Origin: UBA970 sp049419605
GTDB taxonomy: Bacteria > Bacillota_I > Bacilli_A > RFN20 > CAG-826
Length of the DNA stretch: 64,000 nt
Reading direction: 5' to 3'
NCBI GenBank assembly: GCA_049419605.1
Contig: JBMSKF010000002.1
Location: forward strand, 1-64,000
The notes under the pieces are model-generated. The model was not told where the DNA came from and made no database searches. It saw only the letters and a list, made by a program, of their open reading frames with translations. Position 1 is the first letter of the stretch; the number at the start of each line of letters is the position of its first letter. The translations under genes and the position numbers were made by a program. Shown here piece after piece: positions 26,749-35,489 of the stretch.

Positions 26749-27348
26749 TTATGCGATATAACGAATGCAGATAGCGCGATGGGCTCCTTCGCCCACACTT
26801 TCTGTTTTAATGTTGGGCATGCCAGTGAGTGCGTTATGCACCATGCGTCTTTCATCCGCGGGCATTGGATCAAGGGTGATGTCTTGTTTAGTACGAACGA
26901 CATCTTTGGCGAGACGTTTTGCAATCGCCACTACTTTGTCATATTTTGCTTCTTTGTAATCGTTAATGTCTAATAAAATTCGAAAGCGCTTTTTAAATTT
27001 ACTTGATGTAGCAAGTCGAACAAGTTCGTTTAATGCTTGTAGCGTAACACCATTTTTACCAATCAAGATAGGGTTTCGTGAGGTATCTAGAGTAATGTTT
27101 ATAATGTCGTCTTTTAATTCTGTTTTGGTTTTGACTTCGATCCCAAACTGAGAAATCGCATTGATTAAATAAGCTTCCGCAAAGGCAACAGCATCAGAGA
27201 CCTCATAAACTTCAACGACTAGTTTTCTAGAAAATAATCCGGTTTTTTCTTCAACAATTTTATATGATAAATCGTTGGCAGGAATGTTTAATTCTTTTTC
27301 TGCTTGAGCTAATGCGTCTTCCAATGTTTTGGTGGTGTATGTTTTCAT
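26749..27348 (-). CDS. jag: RNA-binding protein Jag/KhpB
   Basis: 199 residues. An N-terminal Jag-N domain (about 1-55) contains GLFSRKLVVEVYE. A KH domain with the loop LIGKNGVTLQALNELV lies near 95-115, and a C-terminal R3H domain ends in HRAICIRYI. Homologues bind RNA with KhpA and influence cell division and elongation. It overlaps yidC by 4 nt, in the classic rpmH-rnpA-yidC-jag operon. Confidence 0.96.
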   Translation of the reverse strand: MKTYTTKTLEDALAQAEKELNIPANDLSYKIVEEKTGLFSRKLVVEVYEVSDAVAFAEAYLINAISQFGIEVKTKTELKDDIINITLDTSRNPILIGKNGVTLQALNELVRLATSSKFKKRFRILLDINDYKEAKYDKVVAIAKRLAKDVVRTKQDITLDPMPADERRMVHNALTGMPNIKTESVGEGAHRAICIRYIA

Positions 27349-28676
27349 TTTTTACCTCCAATTAATTTGCGAGTTAATAACGTTTGGGCTAATGAAATCA
27401 AAGCACCAATAAACCAATAAATCCCCATAGCACTCGGTAAAGAAAAGCCCATCACAATAATCATAATAAACATCACATTACTAACCATGTTGGCTTGAGA
27501 TTGAGATTGTTGCGCAGCGTTACTTTTCACCGTGTGGGCAACTTTCTTTTGTGCAGATTTTTGGAACCACATCGGTAATTTCATTGCGATAAATTGAGCG
27601 GCTGTCATTAATACAAAAATAACAGTGGCAGTCCACCAAGGTCCTTGGAACCAATTTGAGGTAATCACGCCACCTAAAGGGGAGGCGAGGTTTAATCCTA
27701 AAAAACTCCCGGTTGCAAGAACTGCAGAACCCGTCATCGCGCCCCAAACAGCAATAAAGACTGGAAATTGAACAAAGGCAATCAAGATTTGATTAAAAGG
27801 ATTAACTCCGTGCTTTTGATAAATAGCCCATTGCTCTTGAGCCATTCTTTGTTTTTCATATTGATTGGTGTTCGCGTTGGGATATTTGTTTTGTAATTTA
27901 GCAATTTCAGGTTGGAGCAAACTCATTTTTTGAGAGGCTAATGTTGATTTAAATGTGACTGCAATCATCAACCCCCTAACAATGACGGTTGTGACAAGAA
28001 TCGCGAGAACTTGACTCAAGCCAGAAATATCAGAAACAAATAAATTGTTGAAAAATTCAACCAAGAAAGCAACTGGATATACAAACAGACCTTCAATTAA
28101 TCCACGATTAAATGCTTCAGCCCAAGATTTTCCCTCAAATAAATATTCTCCATTAGGCCCATAACTACCAGTAGTCGTGGTGATGCATGATCGATATTGG
28201 GAAGCAAATTGATCAATGGTGGTTTTATATAAGTTTGTGAAATCTAAGTTAGGCGTTTCACTTAGAGGTAAATCGAGTTTAATTTCGTTAACCCATCGAT
28301 TAAAATTACCCCATAAAACAGAGTTTGTTCCTAAAAATTTAACATAACCATAATTATTTAAAATGGCTTGTTGATCTAAGTTCGTTTCATTATTCGCAAC
28401 TGCTGCTGCGGTTGCGGCTTCAAGAACTTTGGCATCTAGTGCTAACCAGAATGCATCGGATGGTGTGTCAAACCCATTTGATTCAGCTTCATCTAATATG
28501 CCTTGTAATCCTGTATTGGGTACAAAGACATTAGGATCTTCGGAAGTATTGCCGCTTTCATAGGCATACATCACACGACTAATATCTTGTGGTGAACAAA
28601 AACTTGCGGTACATGAGGATAAAATAAATAATCCTCCTAAGAAAACAATAAGTTTTTGTGGTTTGGTTAGTTTCAT
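27345..28676 (-). CDS. yidC: YidC/SpoIIIJ membrane protein insertase
   Basis: 443 residues. The start has a lipoprotein signal with lipobox LSSC (Cys22), typical of Gram-positive-type YidC. A long extracellular region (about 25-190) follows, larger than in Bacillus (SpoIIIJ is about 260 residues). The conserved five-membrane-segment 60KD_IMP domain then runs from about 205 to 440. The hydrophilic-groove Arg appears in VIVRGLMIAVTF, and QEQWAIYQKHGVNPF and FVQFPVFIAVW are also recognisable. It inserts membrane proteins with or without Sec. Overlaps both rnpA and jag by 4 nt. Confidence 0.96.
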   Translation of the reverse strand: MKLTKPQKLIVFLGGLFILSSCTASFCSPQDISRVMYAYESGNTSEDPNVFVPNTGLQGILDEAESNGFDTPSDAFWLALDAKVLEAATAAAVANNETNLDQQAILNNYGYVKFLGTNSVLWGNFNRWVNEIKLDLPLSETPNLDFTNLYKTTIDQFASQYRSCITTTTGSYGPNGEYLFEGKSWAEAFNRGLIEGLFVYPVAFLVEFFNNLFVSDISGLSQVLAILVTTVIVRGLMIAVTFKSTLASQKMSLLQPEIAKLQNKYPNANTNQYEKQRMAQEQWAIYQKHGVNPFNQILIAFVQFPVFIAVWGAMTGSAVLATGSFLGLNLASPLGGVITSNWFQGPWWTATVIFVLMTAAQFIAMKLPMWFQKSAQKKVAHTVKSNAAQQSQSQANMVSNVMFIMIIVMGFSLPSAMGIYWFIGALISLAQTLLTRKLIGGKK

Positions 28677-29011
28677 CCGTTTAACTTCCTCCGTAGATTT
28701 TTAATTAGATTGATTAAGTTGGCTTGATTGTTCTTAAACGTTTGAGCAAGATAAGGTGAACGAACCATCACGATATAATCAACAGGGTCTTGTAAATCTA
28801 GATTGGTCGATAACATCATTCTAATTTGGCGGCGAATTTTATTTCTAACAACTGCATTTCCAACTTTTTTACCTACGGATAGTCCAACTCTGGTGTGTCC
28901 TAGAGATTGAGTAGAGCCATAGATAGTAAATTCCTGTGTTTTCAGAAATTTTTTTTGATTAAGAACCGTTTGAAAGTCAGCGTCCTTTAATAAACGATGA
29001 CTCCGTTTCAC
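28673..29011 (-). CDS. rnpA: Ribonuclease P protein component
   Basis: 112 residues, basic. The RNR motif region reads VGKKVGNAVVRNKIRRQIR, and the N-terminus MKRSHRLLKDADFQTVLNQ is typical. Assists the catalytic RNase P RNA in removing tRNA 5' leaders. It lies 15 nt after rpmH. No RNase P RNA gene is found in this window. Confidence 0.96.
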   Translation of the reverse strand: MKRSHRLLKDADFQTVLNQKKFLKTQEFTIYGSTQSLGHTRVGLSVGKKVGNAVVRNKIRRQIRMMLSTNLDLQDPVDYIVMVRSPYLAQTFKNNQANLINLIKNLRRKLNG

Positions 29012-29026
29012 AAAAGGTACCTTAAA

Positions 29027-29161
29027 TTAAGCAGAAAGTTTCTTTCTACCTTGTTGGCGGCGAGATTTTAATACTTTACGACCACCTTTAGTAGCCATTC
29101 TTTCACGAAATCCATGAATCGTTTGGCGACGTCTTTTGCTTGGTTGATATGTGCGTTTCAT
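29027..29161 (-). CDS. rpmH: 50S ribosomal protein L34
   Basis: 44 residues, read directly on the minus strand: it starts MKRTYQPSKRRRQ and ends RQQGRKKLSA, with the central HGFRERMATKGG typical of L34. AGGTTTTC upstream includes a GGAGG site (CTGGAGG) about 7 nt before the ATG. It is the first gene left of the origin, driven by a near-perfect promoter at 29201-29230. Confidence 0.97.
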   Translation of the reverse strand: MKRTYQPSKRRRQTIHGFRERMATKGGRKVLKSRRQQGRKKLSA

Positions 29162-29200
29162 CCGAAAACCTCCAGGTCATACATTTTGTATGCGCATAAA

Positions 29201-29230
29201 ATTATAGTCACTAAGTAGTGAAATTGTCAA
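29201..29230 (-). promoter_or_regulatory. Strong rpmH operon promoter with palindromic spacer
   Basis: On the minus strand TTGACA (29230-29225) and TATAAT (29206-29201) both match consensus perfectly and are separated by 18 bp. The spacer contains the inverted repeat TCACTA-AG-TAGTGA (29208-29221), with perfect 6-bp arms, a possible operator. The leader is about 35 nt. Confidence 0.85.
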
Positions 29231-29494
29231 AGCAAAACCACTTTTTTATTTATTGAGAATAAAGTGAATTTAAAAATATGGATTTAACAATTTATATTAA
29301 TGATTGAATTTATAGCTTATCCACTCAAGAATATGTGGAAAAACTTATCCACATAGTTTTCCACATTGTCTGGTTGTGGATTTGGTGGAAAGTGGGACAA
29401 AATCGAGAATTTAACGATTGGGATTGTGGACAAAAGATTTTTTACAATTTTTCGAGTGTTTTTTTACACAACGATTCACTATAATGTTGAACAT
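29231..29494. other. oriC: Origin of replication oriC (main DnaA-box region)
   Basis: The rpmH-dnaA gap holds an AT-rich stretch (about 29240-29315) suited to unwinding. A cluster of DnaA boxes follows: TTATCCACT at 29317-29325, TTATCCACA at 29345-29353 (perfect) and TTTTCCACA at 29357-29365. On the other strand lie TGTGGAAAA near 29334-29342 and TGTGGATTT at 29375-29383, with a further TGTGGACAAA near 29425. Another perfect box lies in the dnaA-dnaN gap, so the origin is probably bipartite around dnaA. Gene orientation diverges here, as expected. Confidence 0.9.
29480..29485 (+). promoter_or_regulatory. -10 element of dnaA, leaderless
   Basis: Perfect TATAAT, 9 nt before the dnaA ATG at 29495. 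The expected start of transcription is within 2-3 nt of the ATG and no Shine-Dalgarno is present. The upstream DnaA boxes make autoregulation likely. Confidence 0.65.
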
Positions 29495-30859
29495 ATGGTT
29501 AACCCCACCTTATCTGAAATTGCACAAATTTGGGATCGCGTTCTTGATCGACTTCAAGGTCGAATTAATGATCGTCATATCTTTGATTCATTTTTTAGCG
29601 ATACATACATTCATGCACTTGAAAATGATGAAATCAAGATTGTAGTTAATTCTGGATTAGCTGCAAATTTACTTTCAACGAAATATTTAGATGTGTTAAA
29701 TATGACCGTGCTAGAAGTCACACAAACGAATTTTAAATTATTATTCCTTCAAAAAGGCGATTTAGAAAAGAACGCAAAAAAAGCTGAAAAGAAACCGTCT
29801 TTTTTTGCCACTTCATTTGTGAATAGAAAGTACACCTTTGATAACTTTGTGGTTGGCACCTCAAATAGAGAAGCCCATCAAGCCGCAGTCCTCATCGCTT
29901 CAAGTCCGGGTAAGTTATTTAATTACAATCCTCTATTTATCTATGGACAATCAGGGTTGGGGAAAACTCATTTATTACACTCTATTGGTAACTATATTCG
30001 AGAAAACGCACCATCATTAAAAGTGTTATATATCACAACGGATGATTTTGTAGATGAGTTTATTAAATATGTGAGCGGCGAAAAAGACTCAGATAACATG
30101 AAAGATTTTTTTAAATCCATTGATGTCTTAATGGTAGATGATGTTCAGTTTCTTGCAGAAAAAGTAAAAACTGAAGAAATGTTTTTCCACATCTTTAATC
30201 ACTTAATTAATTCTGGAAAACAAATTATTTTAACCAGTGATCGTCATCCAAGTGAAATTCGTGGTGTAGAATCGCGATTAGTGACCCGGTTTGGTTCTGG
30301 ATTAACCATGAATATTACTGTACCCGATCTACCTACACGTGTAGCAATTCTTAAAAAGAAAATTGAAGCGAATGGTTTAGATATTACTTATTTTGATGAG
30401 GAAGTATTCCATTTCTTCGCGGAACGATTCTCAAACAATGTAAGAGAACTTGAAGGGGCTTTAAACCGTTTAGTGTTTTATGTGATTAATATTAAACAAA
30501 CGAAACACATCACGATGGATATTGCGATCGAATCAGTTCAACCACTAATTGGCTCAGTCAATCCATCATCTTTAACCGAAAATAGAATTATCAACACGGT
30601 TGCAGATTACTATAATTTAACCAATCAACAACTTACGGGAAAAATTAGAACGAATCAAATTGCGATGGCAAGACATATTGCCATGTATCTCATTCGTCAC
30701 CTTTTAGATGTCCCATTTTTAAAGATTGGTGCTTTGTTTGGTGGTAAGGATCATTCAACAGTCATGAACGCTGTTAAAAAAGTGGAGAAATCGTTGAAAG
30801 TTGATGAAGCGATTGCAACGGCAATTGATCAGTTACAAAAACGTTTAAAAAAATCGTAA
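29495..30859 (+). CDS. dnaA: Chromosomal replication initiator DnaA
   Basis: 454 residues. A domain I helical N-terminus (LSEIAQIWDRVLDRL) and a short linker precede the AAA+ domain with TFDNFVVGTSNREAH, Walker A GQSGLGKTH and Walker B VLMVDDVQFL. The C-terminal domain IV carries the DnaA-box-binding signature GGKDHSTVMNAVKKVE. The frame stays open to 29366, but that part overlies DnaA boxes and lacks DnaA similarity; the ATG at 29495 matches the family start. Confidence 0.98.
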   Translation: MVNPTLSEIAQIWDRVLDRLQGRINDRHIFDSFFSDTYIHALENDEIKIVVNSGLAANLLSTKYLDVLNMTVLEVTQTNFKLLFLQKGDLEKNAKKAEKKPSFFATSFVNRKYTFDNFVVGTSNREAHQAAVLIASSPGKLFNYNPLFIYGQSGLGKTHLLHSIGNYIRENAPSLKVLYITTDDFVDEFIKYVSGEKDSDNMKDFFKSIDVLMVDDVQFLAEKVKTEEMFFHIFNHLINSGKQIILTSDRHPSEIRGVESRLVTRFGSGLTMNITVPDLPTRVAILKKKIEANGLDITYFDEEVFHFFAERFSNNVRELEGALNRLVFYVINIKQTKHITMDIAIESVQPLIGSVNPSSLTENRIINTVADYYNLTNQQLTGKIRTNQIAMARHIAMYLIRHLLDVPFLKIGALFGGKDHSTVMNAVKKVEKSLKVDEAIATAIDQLQKRLKKS

Positions 30860-30992
30860 GCATCGCATATATTTAGAAGTAAACTTTAAGATAAATATGG
30901 TAAAATATATTGGTAAAATAGGTGTGCTTCTAGTTATCCACAACATCCACACGCCTTATTATCATTATTAATCTTTAAGGAGATAAATAAAT
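30860..30992 (+). promoter_or_regulatory. dnaA-dnaN intergenic region: DnaA box and tandem extended -10s
   Basis: Two copies of TGGTAAAAT (30898-30906 and 30911-30919), 13 bp apart, look like tandem extended -10 elements for dnaN. A perfect DnaA box TTATCCACA lies just downstream at 30934-30942, where DnaA binding could block transcription or form the second half of oriC. dnaN has an AAGGAG site. Confidence 0.65.
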
Positions 30993-32114
30993 ATGAGATT
31001 TACAGTCCTTCGTGAAGAACTACTTAAGGCAATTAATATTTCAAGTAAAGCTATTGCAGTTAAGACCCCTATTCCTGTGCTTAGTAATTTTAAATTAGTC
31101 GTGGATGATAAAGGATTAACGATTGTGAGTTCCAACAATGAATTATCAATCGTAACAAGAGTACCTTTTGCCAATAAAGGAAAAACTTTGTTAACCGATA
31201 CCAGAAATGGTGGAACTTTGGTGAATGCTAAATTATTTGGAGAAATTGCTCGTAAAGTCGAAGGCGCTCAATTAACGGTGGAATTATTCGATGACACCAT
31301 TGTTAATGTGAGTGATGGTCGATCAACGTATAAACTCAACTCCATTAAAGTGGAAGAATATCCAGAATTAGATTTGGATACAACGGGCGTTTCTTTAGAA
31401 ATTGAAACCAAAGTTTTGAAAAAAGTCGTAGAACAAACCGCTTTTGCTGCTTCTACAAAAGAACAACGACCCATTATGACTGCGGTTAATTTAGAAGCTT
31501 CTGATGGTAAGTTGGTTGCAACTGCAACTGATTCTGCTCGATTATCAAGAAAACAAATTAATATCAACAAACCCGTTAAGTTTGTGAGTAATGTTCCCGC
31601 AAGGACATTGATTGAAGTTACCTCCATGATGGAACACGAAGCCATGATTAATCTTTCTTTCACTGAAAAGAGAGCAACCTTTGAATTTGGAAACACACTC
31701 GTTATTTCTCGATTGATTGGTGGAGAATATCCCAACACCTCTAATATCATTCCTAAAACCTCCAATTATTATTTAGTGGCCAATGCAAAAGAACTATTGG
31801 CAGTCATGGAACGGGTTGCCTTATTATCAGTGGAAAGAGAAAATGTTGTGAAGCTTACCATGAGCGAAACCGCGGTTGAAGTTTCTAGTAAATCTGCACA
31901 AATTGGATCTGCAAGTGAACCTTTAACCAAATTTTCCTTCAATGGTGATCGTTTTGAAGTAAGTTTTAACGCCTTTTACCTCATGGAAGCCATTCGTGCT
32001 TTTGGGGCTGAAGATATCAAAATTGGATTTATTGGCGATATGAGACCATTTGTCTTGAAAAACGATAAAGATGACTCCCTCATCCAGTTAGCAACGCCAG
32101 TGCGCACGTATTAA
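30993..32114 (+). CDS. dnaN: DNA polymerase III beta subunit (sliding clamp)
   Basis: 373 residues, three successive clamp folds. It begins MRFTVLREELLKAINISSKAIAVKTPIPVL and ends IQLATPVRTY, the peptide of the hydrophobic protein-binding pocket. Standard length. It tethers the polymerase and repair enzymes to DNA. Transcription ends at a strong terminator 26 nt downstream, separating dnaN from the next gene. Confidence 0.98.
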   Translation: MRFTVLREELLKAINISSKAIAVKTPIPVLSNFKLVVDDKGLTIVSSNNELSIVTRVPFANKGKTLLTDTRNGGTLVNAKLFGEIARKVEGAQLTVELFDDTIVNVSDGRSTYKLNSIKVEEYPELDLDTTGVSLEIETKVLKKVVEQTAFAASTKEQRPIMTAVNLEASDGKLVATATDSARLSRKQININKPVKFVSNVPARTLIEVTSMMEHEAMINLSFTEKRATFEFGNTLVISRLIGGEYPNTSNIIPKTSNYYLVANAKELLAVMERVALLSVERENVVKLTMSETAVEVSSKSAQIGSASEPLTKFSFNGDRFEVSFNAFYLMEAIRAFGAEDIKIGFIGDMRPFVLKNDKDDSLIQLATPVRTY

Positions 32115-32140
32115 CTATTTAAACGCATTTTAAGGGGGCT

Positions 32141-32176
32141 TTAGGGAATATATTATATTCCCTAATTTTCTTTTTT
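32141..32176 (+). terminator. Terminator of dnaN
   Basis: A perfect 25-nt palindrome (TTAGGGAATATA / TATATTCCCTAA) is followed by TTTTCTTTTTT. It is a classic rho-independent terminator on the plus strand. Confidence 0.9.
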
Positions 32177-32177
32177 A

Positions 32178-32186
32178 TGGTAAAAT
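32178..32186 (+). promoter_or_regulatory. Extended -10 promoter of the S4-recF-gyrBA operon
   Basis: TGG followed by TAAAAT, immediately after the dnaN terminator and 15 nt before the ATG at 32202, with GAGG as ribosome binding site in the short leader. Confidence 0.6.
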
Positions 32187-32201
32187 TATAGAGGTTTAAA
32201 C

Positions 32202-32432
32202 ATGGAAAAAGAATCGACTCAATCGGAAATTGTCATTCATACCCCTTATATTCAATTAGGGCAATTAATGAAGATCGCTGGGTTGATTGAAACAGGGGGC
32301 CAAATTAAATCATTTTTAAGCCAAAACCCAATCCAAGTTAACCAGCAACCGGAACAACGCCGGGGGCGTAAACTCTATCCTGGGGATCAAGTCATGGTGC
32401 AAAAACACCTGATTATTATCAAAGGTTTATGA
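32202..32432 (+). CDS. yaaA: S4-domain protein YaaA/RlbA-type
   Basis: 76 residues with an S4-like RNA-binding core (YIQLGQLMKIAGLIETGGQIKSFL, then RRGRKLYPGDQV). Its position between dnaN and recF is that of B. subtilis yaaA (rlbA), a protein implicated in ribosome assembly. Its TGA stop overlaps the recF ATG (ATGA). Confidence 0.9.
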   Translation: MEKESTQSEIVIHTPYIQLGQLMKIAGLIETGGQIKSFLSQNPIQVNQQPEQRRGRKLYPGDQVMVQKHLIIIKGL

Positions 32433-33499
32433 CGGTTCAACGTCTAGAGTTGGTCAACTACCGTTCTTATTCACATATTCAACTCACATTTGATGCCCAA
32501 CTCAATGTCTTCTTGGGGAAAAATGGTGCAGGAAAAACCAATCTTGCAGAAGCGATTCATTATCTTTCTCTTGCTCGCTCTTTTAGAACGAGTGATGATC
32601 AGGATTTATTACAAAAAGGTCAACCTTTTGCCAAAGTGAAAGCGGTGATTGATTTACAGGGTCGAAAACAAACCCTAGAAATCGTCATTACTCCACAAGG
32701 TAAAAAAATCCTTCTCAATCAAAAACCTGTGAAAAAGCTTTCTGAATTATCCAAAGTTATTCATGTTTTGTTTTTCGAACCAAGGGATGTCATGTTATTC
32801 GATGATTTACCTAAAGTTAGAAGAAAATTTCTTGACACTCACATCAGTAAACACCAAGAAGGTTATATACAACAATTGAGTCAGTATGAAGCATTATTGA
32901 ACGAGCGCAATCTATTACTAAAAGGGAATCAACCCAATCGGCAACACCTTGCTGTATTAACCAAACAGTTAATCGAAGCAAGTTATCCGATTGTAGTCGC
33001 TCGACATTCATACATTGAAAGCATCAATAAAGTGATTAGTAAAATCACCAGCGCGGTCAAAGGGACACCCATTGATATCAAACTTCAATACGTACCCTAT
33101 GTGGATCCGAAAAAAGACTTCTTCAAAGAGGCAACGGCGTTGTTTGCGAACAAATTAGAAGAAGACATTCGCAGAAAAACAACACAAATCGGCACACAGC
33201 GTGAAGACTTTGTAGCCATTTATAACCAACAAACTATCGCGAGTTATGGATCACAAGGGGAGAATCGATTGGCTGCTATCGCTCTTAAAATCGCGCCATA
33301 TTTCTTGGTTGAAGATCAAGCGCTAAGACCGATTATTGTTCTCGATGATGTACTAAGCGAACTTGATGAGCCAACACAAAAAAGACTACTTCAATTTTTA
33401 CAAAAATTACAACAGGTGTTCATCACCACAACGCATATGCTTGATTCACCCGCTACCATCTACAACATTCAAAATAGCCAAATTCAAAGGAGGGCTTAA
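32429..33499 (+). CDS. recF: DNA replication and repair protein RecF
   Basis: 356 residues. An SMC-like ATPase that loads RecA at gaps. Walker A is GKNGAGKTNLAEAI, the signature region SYGSQGENRLAAIALKIA and Walker B IIVLDDVLSELDE. It overlaps the S4 gene by 4 nt and is followed after 2 nt by gyrB, whose AGGAGGG site lies in the end of recF. Confidence 0.97.
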   Translation: MTVQRLELVNYRSYSHIQLTFDAQLNVFLGKNGAGKTNLAEAIHYLSLARSFRTSDDQDLLQKGQPFAKVKAVIDLQGRKQTLEIVITPQGKKILLNQKPVKKLSELSKVIHVLFFEPRDVMLFDDLPKVRRKFLDTHISKHQEGYIQQLSQYEALLNERNLLLKGNQPNRQHLAVLTKQLIEASYPIVVARHSYIESINKVISKITSAVKGTPIDIKLQYVPYVDPKKDFFKEATALFANKLEEDIRRKTTQIGTQREDFVAIYNQQTIASYGSQGENRLAAIALKIAPYFLVEDQALRPIIVLDDVLSELDEPTQKRLLQFLQKLQQVFITTTHMLDSPATIYNIQNSQIQRRA

Positions 33500-33501
33500 C
33501 G

Positions 33502-35478
33502 ATGAAAGAAACCAAAGAAGAAAAAGTGATTCGCGAACTTGCAGAAGAAAAAGAACGCGAAAAAGTTAAAACAGAATATAACGCCTCAAGTATTCAAGTG
33601 CTTGAAGGTTTAGAAGCGGTTAGAAAAAGACCAGGAATGTATATTGGTACAACATCGGTCGCTGGTTTGCATCACCTCGTTTGGGAAATCGTGGATAACT
33701 CCGTGGACGAAGCACTCGCAGGTTATGCAAAAAATATTGATGTCACACTGAATAAAGATGGTTCTGTCAGCGTTAAAGATGATGGTCGTGGTATTCCTGT
33801 TGATGTGGTTGCTAAAACAGGTAAGCCCGCTCTTGAAACGGTTTATACCGTTTTACATGCTGGTGGTAAATTTGGTGAAGGCGGTGGTTATAAGGTATCA
33901 GGAGGTCTCCACGGTGTTGGAGGTTCTGTTGTGAATGCCCTCTCTTCTTGGATGACTGCTGAAGTTCACCGCAACGGAAAGCTTTATCAAATTAAATTTG
34001 GTAATGGTGGAAAAGTTTTAGAACCAGTAAAAGAAATTGGAACATCCAATCGGACTGGTACGACCGTAACCTTCCTAGCAGATCCAACCATTTTCACAGA
34101 AACACAAGTTTATCACTTTGAAACCATTCGTGATCGCCTTAGACAAATGGCCTATCTCAATGGTGGATTACGTCTTACCATTTGTGATGCAAGAGGTGAA
34201 AGTGACGTTAAAGAAGAATTTTATTATGAAGGTGGCATCAAGGAATACGTTCAATACATCAACAAAAACAAAGAACCTTTATTTCCTGACGTTATCTTTT
34301 GCTATGGCAGTGAAGATAATATTTTTGCAGAAGTTTCAATCCAATATAACAACGGATATAATCCCAGCGTTTACTCCTTTTGCAACAATATTCACACCCA
34401 CGAAGGTGGAACCCACGAAGAAGGTTTCCGTTTAGCCACCACGCGCATTATTAATCAATATGCTCGCGAACAAAAAATGCTAAAGGATAGTGAAGAAAAC
34501 TTTACGAGTGATGATATTCGCGAAGGAATGGCTGCCATTATTTCTGTGAAACACACCGATCCACAATATGAAGGTCAAACCAAAACCAAATTAGGCAACG
34601 CGGAAGTGAGAAAGATTGTTTCAAATATTGTTGGGGATCAACTCCATCGATTCTTGATGGAAAATCCAAAGCTCGCCAAGATAATCATGGATAAAGTCCA
34701 ACTCGCTGCCGATGCACGCATCGCAAGTCGCAATGCAAAAGAAAACATTCGTCGCAAAGGTGCTCTTGATTTATCAACCTTACCAGGAAAATTAGCAGAC
34801 TGCTCAAGTAAGGACCCTGTCGTTTCGGAGTTATATATCGTTGAAGGTAACTCTGCTGGTGGTTCTGCAAAAAATGGTCGCGACCGCGAAACCCAAGCAA
34901 TCCTTCCTTTACGTGGTAAAATTCTCAACGTTCAAAAAGCACAATTAAAGAAAATTTTTGCGAACACCGAAATCGGTAACCTTATCACTGCAATTGGTGC
35001 AGGTATTCTTCCTGAATTTGATGTGAGTAAATCACGTTATCACAAGATTGTGATTATGACGGACGCCGACGTTGACGGTAGTCATATCCGTATCTTGTTA
35101 CTAACCTTCTTCTTCCGTTATATGAGACCGTTAATTGAAGCAGGATATGTTTACATTGCTCAACCTCCGCTATATAAAGTTGAGTACCATCAAAAAGCTT
35201 ATTACGCTTACAATGACGGACAATTAAGCCAAATTAAAAAACAACTTAACCTTCCAGAAGGCTATCCTTTCCAACGTTATAAAGGGTTAGGCGAAATGGA
35301 TGCAGAACAATTATGGGAAACCACCATGGACCCCAAGGCCCGCAAGATGTTAAGAGTGGCCTTACAAGATGCCATTGAAGCTGATTCAGTTTTCGATGCA
35401 TTGATGGGTGAAAATGTCGAACCACGTCGTGACTTTATTGAAAAGAACGCTAAGTTCGTTAAGAACTTGGATATTTAA
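33502..35478 (+). CDS. gyrB: DNA gyrase subunit B
   Basis: 658 residues. The GHKL ATPase contains VRKRPGMYIGTT, DNSVDEALAG and GGLHGVGGSVVNALS. The TOPRIM part has EGNSAGGSAKNGRDRETQAILPLRGKILNV and DADVDGSHIR. A 25-residue charged N-terminal extension precedes the usual start. gyrA follows after 11 nt, so the pair forms the type II topoisomerase that introduces negative supercoils; adjacency to recF and the origin favours gyrase over topoisomerase IV. Confidence 0.97.
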   Translation: MKETKEEKVIRELAEEKEREKVKTEYNASSIQVLEGLEAVRKRPGMYIGTTSVAGLHHLVWEIVDNSVDEALAGYAKNIDVTLNKDGSVSVKDDGRGIPVDVVAKTGKPALETVYTVLHAGGKFGEGGGYKVSGGLHGVGGSVVNALSSWMTAEVHRNGKLYQIKFGNGGKVLEPVKEIGTSNRTGTTVTFLADPTIFTETQVYHFETIRDRLRQMAYLNGGLRLTICDARGESDVKEEFYYEGGIKEYVQYINKNKEPLFPDVIFCYGSEDNIFAEVSIQYNNGYNPSVYSFCNNIHTHEGGTHEEGFRLATTRIINQYAREQKMLKDSEENFTSDDIREGMAAIISVKHTDPQYEGQTKTKLGNAEVRKIVSNIVGDQLHRFLMENPKLAKIIMDKVQLAADARIASRNAKENIRRKGALDLSTLPGKLADCSSKDPVVSELYIVEGNSAGGSAKNGRDRETQAILPLRGKILNVQKAQLKKIFANTEIGNLITAIGAGILPEFDVSKSRYHKIVIMTDADVDGSHIRILLLTFFFRYMRPLIEAGYVYIAQPPLYKVEYHQKAYYAYNDGQLSQIKKQLNLPEGYPFQRYKGLGEMDAEQLWETTMDPKARKMLRVALQDAIEADSVFDALMGENVEPRRDFIEKNAKFVKNLDI

Positions 35479-35489
35479 GGAGAAGGTGT

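Noticed and set aside
29366..29494. Longer dnaA starting at 29366
   Set aside because: The additional codons overlie the DnaA boxes and the -10 element and do not resemble DnaA domain I; the ATG at 29495 matches the family start.
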